DNA of 64,000 nt from Manihot esculenta (GCF_001659605.2 NC_035171.2:24097825-24161824), one strand, 5' to 3'. Shown: positions 1-11,048, numbered from the stretch's first letter. Numbers and translations are program-made. Notes: a model not told the origin generated them from the sequence alone.

Positions 1-760
1 AAAGGGCATTCTTACATCACCTAAGACACTCTTACATCACTAAGGATGCTCTTACGTCACCTAAGGACGCAATTAGTTGCCTGAAAGGGCACTTTTACGT
101 CGCCTAGGGATGCTCTTATGTCATTTAGGGATGCTCTTACATCGCCTAAGTGGGTAATTAGTTGCCTAAAAGGACGCTCTTATGTCGTCTAGGGGCGCTC
201 TATGTTGCCTAAGTAGGCAATTGATTGCCTAAAAGAGAGCTCTTACGTTGCCAAGGGTTGCTCTTACATCGCCTGAGGGCAATCTTACGTCGCCTAAGTG
301 GGCAATTGATTGTCTGAAAGAGTGCTCTTATGTTGCCTAGGATGCTCTTATGTTACCTAAGAGTGCTCTTACGTCGCCTAAGTGGGCAATTAGTTACTTG
401 AAAGGACACTCTTACATTGCCTAGGGGTGCTCTTATGTCACATAAGGGCACTCTTATATTGCCTAAGTGGGCAATCGGTTGCCTAAAAAAGCGCTCTTAC
501 ATCTCTTAGGGGTGCTCTTTCATCGCCTAAGGGCGCTATGACGTCACCTAAGTGGGCAATTGGTTATCTGAAAAAGGCGTTCTTACTTCGCCTAAGTAGG
601 CAATTGGTTGCCTGAAAGGACACTCTTATGTTGCCTAAGTGGGCAATGGATTACCTAAAAAGGTGCTCTTATATCGCCTAATGGGTAATTGATTTTGTGA
701 AAGTGTGCACTTACATCGCCTAGAGGAGCAATAGATCACTAGAATTTGAAGAAGAGTCTT
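1..760. repeat. Degenerate minisatellite array, open to the left
   Basis: The stretch is built from a ~20 bp unit of the form gcgctcttacgtcgcctaag. Every few units it is interrupted by a spacer like tgggcaattggttgcctgaaa. The pattern recurs about ten times with many point differences, so this is an old array with a higher-order period of roughly 60-100 bp. It starts before the window and fades at about 760. No coding potential was seen. Confidence 0.85.
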
Positions 761-951
761 TCAATATGTAGAGTGTATTATCACTTTAAAGTTATGCCTT
801 TTTTTATAGGTGACATAATCTGTTAAAACCCATCTATAAAGTTAATTTTATATAAGATGTAAAAATATAAAAATTAAATTTGTATGAAATAATCTATAGT
901 GGGTCGCAAAAAGTTTGCAACGAGGTAACAAATATGGGATTAAGTCCATTA

Positions 952-1235
952 TAAATTTATTGCATAAACTTTTTGCGACAGAATAAGACCCTTTAACGAT
1001 GGTAATTATTTCATTGCAGATGCCTAAATTTTTAATAGAGTGTGTGTGAAATATAAATTTCATTGTAACAAATTTTGAATTGGAATAAATTCATTTAGCG
1101 ATAGAAATATTTCTGTGGCAGAATTTCAAATTTCTAAAAAAGTGTAGGAGATATACAAATTTCGTTGTAATATATTTTGCAATGGAATAAGATCCTTCGA
1201 CAGCGAAAATATTTCTGTTACAAAATTTCAAATTT
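952..1235. repeat. Three diverged ~100 bp tandem copies, possibly CACTA-like
   Basis: Three imperfect units begin near 952, 1054 and 1158. Each contains a run like ttttgcaatggaataagatc followed by gacagcgaaaatatttctgt and an aaatttcaaatttt tail. Paired motifs of the type gcgacaga and tttctgttgc resemble sub-terminal repeats of plant CACTA transposons. That link is inference, because neither a CACTA terminus nor a transposase is visible. Confidence 0.45.
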
Positions 1236-1559
1236 TTACTTGTTTAATCACAATATTCTTTGAATAATAAATTTTTTTTGAGATATATAACTTTTATATT
1301 GATTTCTACAGACGATATCAATAATATTGTTCACATCATAATTTTTCGAATGTGAACTGCAAGATAAGAGAGAATTTTAAAATTAAATTTGATATAAAAT
1401 GTTAAATAAAATATAAAATTCTAAATAAAATAAAATTATTTTATTTGAATAATACTCTAAGAATGTGATTATCACTTAATTAAGAATTATAGAATATTTA
1501 AATAGTTTACATAATTTGAAATATTAAAATTTATATTTAATATATTTTAATATTTATTT

Positions 1560-1561
<2 letters not shown>

Positions 1562-1594
<33 letters not shown>
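1562..1594. repeat. (AAT)n microsatellite
   Basis: About eleven uninterrupted ATA/AAT triplets lie in AT-rich intergenic DNA. Confidence 0.9.
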
Positions 1595-1595
<1 letters not shown>

Positions 1596-1820
1596 CTTTG
1601 TACAATGAATATGGAAAATTAAAGGGTAAGTTGTTTATTTTTAAATAAAAAATATACACATTAATAAATATAATCTTGCATTTACATACTTACTGTAATG
1701 ATAAATGCATTTAAGTAAATCTGAAAAATTTCATATTTTATTTCTCTAATTTTTTATTTTTATTTTTTTAAAAAAATAAATATAATCTTAATAACTAAAA
1801 TTTATACTCCAAATTTCTCC

Positions 1821-1823
<3 letters not shown>

Positions 1824-1856
<33 letters not shown>
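1824..1856. repeat. (TA)n microsatellite
   Basis: About sixteen uninterrupted TA dinucleotides, about 90 bp upstream of the TIR element. Confidence 0.9.
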
Positions 1857-1859
<3 letters not shown>

Positions 1860-1947
1860 GTGACAGGAAATGATTAAATTTAAAACTTTTCAAGTTTATT
1901 TTAATGCAATTGCTATTATATTATATTTAGGAGTGTAATTTTAAATA

Positions 1948-2742
1948 GGGAAAATTACTTTGTAGTCCCTCAGGTTTAACGTAATTAACACTTCTGTCCC
2001 TCTATTTTGGCGACCCAACACTTAAGTCCCTCACTTTCTCTTCCGTCCAAATTCGCAGTCCTTCCGTTCAAAATAGCCGTTTGGGACACGTGAATTGACA
2101 AAATTAACCCTCTTCTTCTTCTTCTTCTTCTTCTTCTTCTTCTTCTTCTTCTTCTTCTTCCTACCCAGCAACTTCTTCTTCTTCTTCTTCTTCTTCTTTC
2201 TTCTTCTTCTTCTTCTTCTTCTTCTTCTTCTTCTTCTTCTTCTTCTTCTTCCTCCTACCCAGCAACTTTTTCTTCTTCTTCTTCTTCCTCCTACCCAGCA
2301 AATCTTTCTTCTTCTTCTTCTTCTTCTTCTTCTTCTTCTTCTTCTTCTTCTTCTTCTTCTTCTTCTTCTTCCTACCCAGCAACTTCTTCTTCTTCTTCTT
2401 CTTCTTCTTCCTCCTACCCAGCAACTTTTTCTTCTTCTTCTTCTTCCTCCTACCCAGCAAATCTTTCTTCTTCTTCTTCTTCTTCTTCTTCTTCTTCTTC
2501 TTCTGCAACGGGAGAAAGCATGAAAGAGAAAAAAAAAAAGGAATTTCACATTAAGAGAAGGGTATTTCTGGAAAAAATTATCACCTCTCACTTTTGACTC
2601 TTTGACCAAACGGTTTAAATGAACGGAAGGACTACGAAATTGGACGGAAGAGAAAGTGAGGGACTTAAGTGTTGGGTCGCCAAAATAGAGGGACAGAAGT
2701 GTTAATTACGTTAAACCTGAGGGACTAAAAAGTAATTTTCCC
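1948..2742. mobile_element. Non-autonomous TIR transposon (Mutator-like) with 9 bp target duplication
   Basis: The ends are long, nearly perfect inverted repeats of about 120 bp (1948-2069 against 2621-2742), starting gggaaaattact and ending in its complement. The nine bases ttttaaata occur directly on both sides, at 1939-1947 and 2743-2751. A 9 bp duplication with long TIRs is the usual signature of Mutator-like elements. The 795 bp interior carries no transposase and is mostly a CTT/GAA array. Translations of that array as poly-Leu, poly-Phe, poly-Arg or poly-Lys are artefacts. The element sits about 270 bp upstream of the CRR42-like start codon, so it may lie in that gene's promoter region. 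Confidence 0.85.
2110..2504. repeat. Long (CTT)n / (GAA)n array with interspersed cctacccagcaa motif
   Basis: Nearly 400 bp of polypyrimidine CTT is interrupted six times by cctacccagcaa, at about 2160, 2252, 2289, 2371, 2413 and 2450. The last three interruptions repeat the spacing of the first three at an offset of about 160 to 210 bp, so the array grew partly by duplication of a larger block. The other strand is a GAA tract, a class known to be able to form triplex DNA. Confidence 0.9.
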
Positions 2743-3009
2743 TTTTAAATATTAAATCTCTCTTTATTCTAATTCACCTAGGCATCGGACTCAGGCAATT
2801 TTAAATCAGATAAATTGGTTTATATGATATTTCATATTCATCAAAAGTTAAGTAGATAAATTCAGAATGGGCAATTAGTTGCCACCTGGATTGATTGTTT
2901 GGATAGGTACTCAGCCATAAATGCCAAAGAAAAACTGAAAAAATTAATCAAATTCCCAAAACTTCCTCTGAACCATAGAAATTTTATCCCAACTTCAACC
3001 TGACATCTC

Positions 3010-3511
3010 ATGGCATTTTCTCTATCATCCACCTCCACATTTCCATGCCAGAAACTTCACTGCTCAGTCTTTCAATTCACCAACTCTAATTCCAAGAATC
3101 TAAGCTTCAAAAGCAACCCCATTACCAAATGTGAATCCAAAGAATCAACATCATCATCAGAGACAAGTCTGTCTGCAAAAATAAGAAAACTTGAGATAGG
3201 GACTCCAGTAATAGTTACTGAATCTCCACAAATGATCAAAACTGCTGCTTCTGTGCCATGCCTGAGAGTTAATTCTGGGTTAGTGAAGGCTGGTGATGTG
3301 GGAAGGTGCATAAATCTTCTAATAATTAATATTAATTTATTCTCAATCTCTTGAATATTGGTTTTTGCTGTATATTTATTGATTTTTGAGTAATTAATTT
3401 ATGGGCAGAATTGTGTCGAGAAAGCCTAAGGATGTATGGGCAGTTCGTCTCAGCATTGGAACCTATCTCATAGATGCCAAATATTTCAAGCCCTTGGAGC
3501 TTCATGAATGA
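3010..3511 (+). CDS. CRR42: CRR42-like chloroplast protein (DUF3148 family), two exons
   Basis: The coding sequence joins 3010-3305 and 3409-3511, giving 132 residues. The 103 bp intron has GT and AG ends and splits an Arg codon. Spliced, the conserved core reads through KLEIGTPVIV, ASVPCLRVNSGLVKAGDVGR, then IVSRKPKDVWAVRLSIGTYL and YFKPLE near the C-terminus. I recognise this as the small DUF3148 protein called CHLORORESPIRATORY REDUCTION 42 in Arabidopsis. That family is implicated in assembly of the chloroplast NAD(P)H dehydrogenase-like complex, in the stroma. The first ~45 residues are Ser-rich and poor in acidic residues, as expected of a transit peptide. The start is the first ATG. 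Without splicing the frame stops after 114 residues, so exon 2 is easily missed. The gene looks intact. The family assignment is from memory of the motif and was not searched. Confidence 0.8.
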
Positions 3512-3794
3512 ATTAATTATGATTGCAAGGTTCTATTCCTTTTCGATTCTGGGATTCAACCTTCTTTTGCTACTCTCTCATGCATGTTATGTTAATTTTT
3601 TTTAAGGTCATTTTCTAATTATGATTTACCATGAACTTTAGAATCCTTCTTTAAATTTTGAAAAAAAAAAAATCCATTACTTTGTACATGAATTATTATT
3701 TTTCTTTATTTCTAAGATAAAGAAACTAATTTACAAATGAAATGAATTGACATGATTTTGCAAGCTCCAAAACCCAACATCCGATGAAAAGAAT

Positions 3795-6700
3795 TCAAAT
3801 GCTATAAGTAGAATACTCAATGTCAAAAGTTCTGAGACTAAGGATTTCTTGTTGGCTAAGCTTTGAAGTACCATTTTCAATGGCAGAGTAGGATGATTCA
3901 GCCAACAAGTACTCTGTCTCCTGGCTATTTTGGCTATAATCCCAACAACTTTCATGCAACTTTCTCAACCTTCCAAGCTCTTCAGCAACTTCTTTCATGG
4001 TTGGCCTTTTCATGCCACTACTTCTCAGGCATTTTTCTGCAACCTCTGCACAAACTCCAATTTCTTCCATTTCATTTTCACTAGCTACATCGAAACAAAG
4101 TATCCTATGCAGATTATGATCTTCCAGGGCTGACAGAAAATATTGAATTATATTACTCTTGTCCCCCAATTTCATACTCGAGTTTGGTTTCTCTCCTGTT
4201 AAAAGCTCCACAAGAACAACACCAAAACTATAAACATCACTCTTTTCTGTTAAGTTTCCTGTCATAAGGTACTCAGGATCTAGGTAGCCAAAAGTCCCTT
4301 GTATTTTGGTTGCCATGTCAGATTGACCTGGAGAAATCAGCACTGAAGCTCCGAAATCAGATACTTTTGCAGTGTAACTATCGTCTAAGAGTATGTTGGA
4401 TGACTTCACATCTCCATGAATAATTGGAGGATCTGCTAAAGAATGCAAGTAGTCAAGTGCCAGTGCAGTCTCTGCAGCAATCCTCAGGCGGTTTTTCCAG
4501 TTTGCTAATATCTGAGACTTCTTCTGATGAATATGTTGGGAAAGGGTTCCATTTGAAATGAATTCGTAACCTAATAAAGGAACCTTGGTCTCCAAGCACA
4601 GGCCTAAGATCTTCACAACATTTTTATGGTTAACTTGTGAAACAATGCCGATTTCTTGTTGAAATTCCTGATTGAGTCTAGCTTTGTCCAAGTCTTTGGG
4701 CTTTTTTACAGCAACCTGAGTATTATCTGCTAAAACTCCTTTGTAAACGTACCCAAATCCTCCTTCTCCAAGGAGATTACTTGCATCAAAATGCTTGGTT
4801 GCCTTCACTAACTCTGCTTCGCTGAAGATTCTGACTCGTTGATGCTTCAATAACATGCCTCCATTCTCTAGAAAATTTCTCTCCTTTCTTCTCCTCTTGC
4901 AGATAATGATGATCAATAATGCAATAATCATTATCAACAAAATCCCTCCAACAACTGTAGTGAACACAAGAATTATAACCTATTAATTAACTTAGCATAT
5001 AGAAGTTTGAGTTTGATTTCTAAGAAATTCTTACATATACCTGGGTGCACATATATTCGTCCAATAAATGACTTAAAATCATTATATAGCAGATCCCACA
5101 TTTAATCACATTTTATTAGTCGACGCGGGATACAATTAAGAAATCTTCAGGCTTTTTACCGTTTCAAGTTAGAAAAAAAAAAAAAAAAAAATCTCAAATC
5201 TTGGTTGGAAAGTTCTTTTTCCGAAACCAGCTACGGTGAGCGTACCACACTCACAGTGCGATAAAAAAGAATAAATTAAAAAAAAATAAGTACATTACTG
5301 CAGTAAAAAAAATAAATTAAAAAAAACAAGTCATTACTGCACTTTTGAAGTGCAGTAATGTGTTATCACACGTTTGAAGTGCGATATCGCATTTTAAATT
5401 TTAATTTTTATTTAATTAATATTATATTATATTTTATTAATTTAATTTATTTAATTATTTATTAAATTTATATAAATATAATTAGAAAAATTATATTAAT
5501 ATAATTTATTTTAAATTATTAGTAATGTAATATTATATTTATCAATTTATTTATTATATTTTATTAATTTAATTTATTTAATTATTTATTAAATTTATAT
5601 AAATATAATTATAAAAATTATATTAATATTAATATAATTTATTTTAAATTATTAGTAATTTAATATTATATTTATCAAGTTATTTATTAATTATATAATT
5701 TAATTAATTATATATTAAATTTATATAAATATAATTATAAAAATTATATTAATATTATTATAAATATTAATTATTTTAATTTATTTATAATAAAATATTA
5801 TATCTTTCATATTTATTATTCTATTTTATTATTTTTATTATAATTAATTTATAAATATTTAATTCTTGAAACACTAATAGGTTTTAGAATTTTTTTTTTA
5901 AACTTTGAAATAATAAAAAGTCTGAAATTTCTTTTTAGGTGTCAGTATAATTTTTTAGATTTTTTACAATAATAAAAATAATAAAATAAAATAAAAAATA
6001 TAAAAAATATAATGTTATATTATAAATAAATTAAAATAACTAATATTTACAATAATATTAATATAATTTTATAATTATATTTATATAAATTTAATATATA
6101 ATTAATTAAATTATATAATTAATAAAATAAATATAATAAATATAATATTATATTATAAATAATTAATATTAATATAATTTTTATAATTATATTTATATAA
6201 ATTTAATATATAATTAAATTAATAAAATATAATATAATATTAATTAAATAAAAATTAAAATTTAAAATATGGAATACCGAACTTCAAATACAGAAATTGC
6301 AGTAATACAATTTTTTTTAATTTATTCTTTTCTACCACACTCTAAGAGTGCACTTTTAAAACGCAATAAAATCAATTTTGACTCTGGTTTCGAATAAAAC
6401 ATTTTTAAATTAAGGTTTGAGATTTTTTTTTTTTTTAATTTGAAAAAATAAAAAGTTCGAAATCTCCTTAATTTCTAATACCATATAAGAGCCTAACCTT
6501 TTTTTTTTTTTTTCTTTGGGGATCTCTTACAACCTGTAAGCCTCTCTAATCTTAGCATCTACCCTTAGTCTTAAGGTTGGTCTTGAGTTTCTAATACAGA
6601 CATACAAGAACGCGAAGGACAAAGTACCTGCGGCAATAGTAGTGATGCGAAATCCTTGACAACCAACTTTTCCATCGCCACGCATCCCAAGAGGGCAGCG

Positions 6701-7755
6701 GCAACTATAACCCCCGAAAGTGTTCTTGCAAGTGCCATCGCACTTGTACTTGTCTGGCTCTTCGCACTCATCAATGTCTGTTGTTATGTAAGAAGGAATT
6801 AGAACAGCAATAACCAGAAAAGGAGAACAAATCACAGGGTCGTCGATTAGTTACCTTGACATCCTTGTGGGAGATAGGGATTTCCTCTGAACCCATCTTT
6901 GCACACACAACGATATCCTTGGCCATTATCAGAGTACAAGCAATTAGAATTATCTCCACAGGCATATGTGTTTGTGTCTGAAGCTGCTTCACATGTTTCT
7001 TCTCTTACAACCCATTCAATCACAACTTCTGAATCTATAATTCTTCTAGTTGCAGGCGAAAGTGGATTATAAGAAAGCTGCAGATCAGAAACATTATAAG
7101 TTCTTTCATCTGCTATAAACGCAAATTCACAAGGATTGAACGGCCAAATTCTGCTGTGATTATTTGGACTTGCAAGACTAATATTTAGTGTCTTGAGACT
7201 CATGGGTATTGACGTCTGACAGCACCCGAAACCTGAGCAGGAACCCTGTAGAGTCATGTTCCCATCGCATAGAGATATACAGCCACTGCCAAAAGTCTCT
7301 GCTGCATCTTTTATCAGGGCTAAGGTATCACACCCAACAACAGTGAGCTTGTTACGAGAAGCTGAGAACCTGAACGGGCCTGTTCCCAAACTGATGGACT
7401 GCCTGAAGCCTCTGATCGGCCCTGTATTGTCATAGCACCTGTATGCAGCGTCAATTCTGACAGAGATTGTGCCTTCCTCCACTGAGATATTGTGAATTGG
7501 CATGTTGCTGCCTAAGAATAGACGAGGAGGATTGGAACTAGAATCGCAATTGAAGATGAAATAAGAGCTGTCTAAAGCACATCTGGGGTCACTGATCCCA
7601 GGGTCACTGATCCCAGATGTAAAGTTGATTCCAAATGGGTATGGGACGTGAACGTTGCCACATGTGTCAGGACAACCAGAGACTACATCTGGTGAATCTG
7701 CAGCTGTTATTGGAGATGTTAATGACAAAAACACAAGGCAGAAGAAAGCCAACAT
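3795..7755 (-). CDS. Wall-associated receptor kinase-like protein, three exons
   Basis: The minus-strand exons are 6855-7755, 6628-6777 and 3795-4954. All junctions are GT-AG and in phase, giving 736 residues, normal for WAKs. Order: signal peptide (about 1-19), Cys-rich galacturonan-binding WAK domain from C28 (CPDTCGNVHVPYPFGI), a CSGFGCC motif, an EGF-like repeat ending near 300, a calcium-binding EGF (DIDEC, 301-342), a transmembrane helix (about 347-370), then a Ser/Thr kinase. Kinase motifs: glycine loop GEGGFGYV (413-420), VAVK Lys434, HGDVKSSN (530-537), DFG (550-552) and DPEY in the activation segment. The catalytic loop is HGD rather than HRD, so it is a non-RD kinase. WAKs bind pectin at the plasma membrane and signal inward. 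The start at 7755 is preferred over the upstream in-frame ATG at 7908: it gives a clean signal peptide, and a TATA box lies between the two. Confidence 0.9.
5170..6437. mobile_element. AT-rich fold-back (long inverted repeat) in the WAK intron
   Basis: The left arm, from about 5170 (aaatctcaaatcttgg, ccgaaaccag, ataaattaaa), is matched in reverse complement by the right arm ending near 6437 (ggtttgagatttttttt, ctggtttcg, tttaatttat). The arms span roughly 5170-5800 and 6000-6437 and enclose AT-only DNA, forming an imperfect palindrome of about 1.27 kb inside the intron 4955-6627. The left arm also contains a small perfect hairpin, cattactgcactt at 5332-5344 and its complement at 5348-5360. 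It is probably a fold-back or MITE-type element. No coding capacity was seen, and the target duplication is hidden in A/T runs. Confidence 0.7.
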
Positions 7756-7830
7756 CTGGTTGATTTTCCTCTTGGGTTCTTGTTTGGATTTAGCAGGTTT
7801 CAATGATTTCAATAATCCAATCCCAAAGAT

Positions 7831-7838
7831 TTTATATA
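7831..7838 (-). promoter_or_regulatory. TATA box of the WAK gene
   Basis: On the minus strand TATATAAA lies about 76 bases upstream of the chosen ATG at 7755. This is the right place for a transcript with a 5' leader of roughly 45 bases. It supports initiation at 7755, since an ATG at 7908 would lie upstream of this TATA box. Confidence 0.5.
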
Positions 7839-7908
7839 CATATAAATAGGAAGGAATTTGATAAGGAAATTCAGGTCCAAACAGCGGTAGACTTCTCCAT
7901 CGTTTCAA

Positions 7909-10151
7909 TGACTAAGTAATTTTTGCCAGCTTTTCTTTCAAGAAATTGAAAATAATAGAAATTTTTGTACAAATTAATGTTGATGTGTAACATGTATCAA
8001 TTTCTTGGGGGCAGCGCAGCGCAGAGCAATCGACCCCGTCAAGCAGCCCTGTTCCCAATTTTTTTTTTTTTTTTAAAAGGTTAGTTACAATTTAATCCAT
8101 AAATATTTGGCATTATTTATAAATTGGTCCTATATTTTCAAAACATATTAAATATCGCTAAGTTTATATTTCATTAGATACTTTTACACCTCCGTTAATT
8201 TAACTATTAATACTTATTAAAGACCATTGAAAATCTATATATTTGTAAAGTTTTAATATTTTAAAATATTTAGATTTTGAGTTTGGTTATATTTAAAAAC
8301 AGATTAATTTATTTGAGTTTTAATATCTATCATATGCGAAAATTTGAGAATAATAAGAGAAAAATAGTGTTTGGACTCCATATTCTAAAATTAAAAAAAG
8401 TTATGAATATAACTAAGTTCAAAAGAGAATAAAAAATATAATCATACTTGAACTCTAATTCTCATACGTAATGTGTTATGACCTATGTTATAGGGGATAA
8501 CGTATTTGACAAGAAGAACCTAAACCCTAAATCAGAGTTTAATTTCAAATTTTATATGCGATCAGAAAATCCTCGTCTGTCATGACATATCAAACTCGAC
8601 TCTTTTGGGGAAAACTTTTTTCTCTTATTTTAGTTACTAGTATTTAGGTGGAACTAGAATTTTTAGTATTATATAAAGATGATCTTTTGATGTATAACAT
8701 CATCTTTTATTCTGAATTAATTTGAGTAGGTTAAAAAACTCTTCTTTTTTATTGTGTAGATTAACTTTAATGAATCGAGTATCTCGCATTTATTAGTTAT
8801 AATCAAGTTCTGAACATCTCGTGTTTGTTAATTATAATCAGGTTTCGAGCATCTCGCTTTTATTAGTTATAATCAGTATCTTTTAATTCTTAATTTAGTA
8901 ATTGGATTAAATTATAGGTGTTTCCTACGATTGTCTAAGAGTTAGTGCTAATAACGAGAGTTTTTTAGCTAGTTTAAAAACTGAAAAATAATTAGATATT
9001 TAAAACGTAATTAATATTTATAACTTATTTATCGATAAATAATTTAGAATTATCTTTATATATGTGATCAACCAATAAATCTGAATTTAATATTAATCCT
9101 TTGACTCAATTCTTCTCATATTAATTTTCTCTTTAAATTAATTTAATTTATTTTTCTATTAAATTAATTTTTATTTTTTTTCATTTAAAATTTTTTATAT
9201 ATTTTTATTATTATTTTTATCTATTCAATAAAATTATTTTCCTTTTAGTCTCCATGAATTGGTCATATTCACTACTATACCAATTTATTTTATTTTGAAA
9301 AAGTAAAATTTTATTTTTATAGGACTCATCAACTCACCACCTAATAAAGTCAATACTTCTAGAAATATTTTAATATATTTTTTAAAATAAATGGATAAAA
9401 GTACTAAAGTAAAAATTAGAAATTAATTAGTGATTTATTTGAAATTTGAATGGCAAAAACTTCTTAAATATAATTAGAAAATAGCTTGAGAACTAAAATC
9501 ATAAATCACATACATTTTTTTCAAAAGATGGCCAAGTCATTTGGCAGTGAATAAAATTTCTAATGCTCCATCTTTAGCAACTCCTATTTTTTTTTTTTTT
9601 TTTTGCTCGTAAGATTGATGAGATATAATATAAAATAGCAGACCGTTGATGGTTGTCCATATTTCACTTTCAAGGTTCAAATCAGCCGAAGAAATGCTTA
9701 TTATTCGTTTAATTCTGAATTAATATTGTGAATAAATTAATTAATATTTTGTTGTCCCAATTAGAATCCATTTAAAATTGAATAAGACAATTGCTATTAG
9801 GATAATAGTTTATTGATGTGCATAAAAAGTAATGGCTTCGTCTTAATAGATGGGTGATCTGTCTGAATTTGTTGCTTGTTGATGGGCTTACGAAGCTCAA
9901 AATCATGTGTATAATAAAAAAAAAAATTATATTCACAACTTTCATAATTAAAAATCAAATCATTTAAAATTATATTGCTTCACGTTTTTTAGATGGAAAT
10001 TAGAGATTGGAGGGTAAAATCTGAAACCTCTCAGATTTGCTCAGATGCGCTTACCACCAGATTAAGCCTATGAGTGCGATTGGGGATTGAGGGAGTAGAC
10101 CATGATTTTCCATTTATTATATAATAATATAATTAATTTTTACAATTATAT
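7909..10151. other. AT-rich intergenic DNA, no gene seen
   Basis: I see no supported gene here. A small GC-richer patch with gcagcgcagcgcagagc lies near 8012-8050. About 8060-8480 reads like a decayed non-coding repeat. About 8740-9330 matches, with much divergence, a second stretch near 48980-49600, including tagtctccatgaattggtc against taatctctatgaaatcgatc. The shared stretch is therefore a dispersed repeat, probably of retroelement origin. Confidence 0.5.
8775..8876. repeat. Three ~35 bp tandem copies
   Basis: Three successive units share the core catctcgcttttattagtta followed by taatcag, with a few substitutions. They begin near 8775, 8810 and 8845. Nothing indicates a function. Confidence 0.7.
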
Positions 10152-10803
10152 TGATGCTACATAAGAATCGCTCAAAATAAATCATGAGTTGTCACCACAA
10201 AACAGAGTCACGTGGCAAGAATCTGATAAATTGGTATTCGATCCCACCTGAAAAAAGGAAGATCCAAATTTTAGTTACACCGACTTTTCATAAATAATCA
10301 CCCTCCTCTGAAGAGATCGAGTATCCGCATAAAGTTATCATTAATAGACACAATCTAGCATATTCCCGTTATGTCTGTAATCGCGACATCTCCGACCGAT
10401 TAGCTGGAGAAATTCCTTATAAAAAAGCCGGCCACATCATCGTCAGATTTTCAGAAAATACTATATTGACTCCATCTTTTACAGTATAAAAATGGAAAAT
10501 TACATAGACAAATATACACAATTCTCTTATACAACTACTCTCAAGTTTTACAATCACCCTATTCTCTAGTTTACTAACTTGAGCGTTAGAGTGACTGCCA
10601 TAAACACCAACCATCTCATGTTCTTTTTCTTGCAGGTTTAGCCAATCACAATACAGCTCTTCTTTCGGTCGCACCATTTGGCTCCATTTTTCTACATCCA
10701 TTGAATCATTTCTGTTCATGAGGATTAAAATCGATATCTTATTCCTTTTCTCTGAAAAAGAAATCTCTCTCTTTTCTCTCTCAAAATGACTGGAAATTCT
10801 CAA
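10152..10803 (-). mobile_element. LTR-like segment of a decayed minus-strand retroelement
   Basis: Read on the minus strand, this is clearly similar to 44410-44953 on the plus strand. Shared runs include gtgattggctaaacctgcaa, acgctcaagt, atactgtaa, cagctaat, cgcgattacagacataacg and ttatgtagcatca. The similarity stops sharply after gtagcatca at 10152, as expected for an LTR end. In the plus-strand copy the corresponding segment precedes the gag-like frame, and here it follows it, so this would be the 3' LTR and the other the 5' LTR. The 128-residue open frame over this segment is not considered a gene. Confidence 0.55.
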
Positions 10804-11048
10804 GCTGCTATTAAGGTTGCTACCAATGAGGGCGCTATCATTTCTTCCACCCTTGGCAGTGGAAAAAATACGCGCTCAATGGTCAATGAAGTAGATCTTA
10901 ACAATCTGAACAGCAAGCAAATGATCCAGTAAATACAAAAGTTGCATGCTACACTGGAGCAGTACAAGACTTGGGGGAGGTGTCAGTCACAGCTCCCAGG
11001 GAAGGGAGGAAGCCTTTGTTGACACCCCAAGGACTTAGATAGAGATGA

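Noticed and set aside
1..760. CRISPR-like array
   Set aside because: Repeats are direct, diverged and contiguous with no unique spacers, and the genome is a plant's.
2031..2609. Open frames of 115-192 residues, poly-Arg, poly-Lys or poly-Leu
   Set aside because: They are translations of the CTT/GAA array inside the TIR element and are open in several frames because the triplet repeat has no stop.
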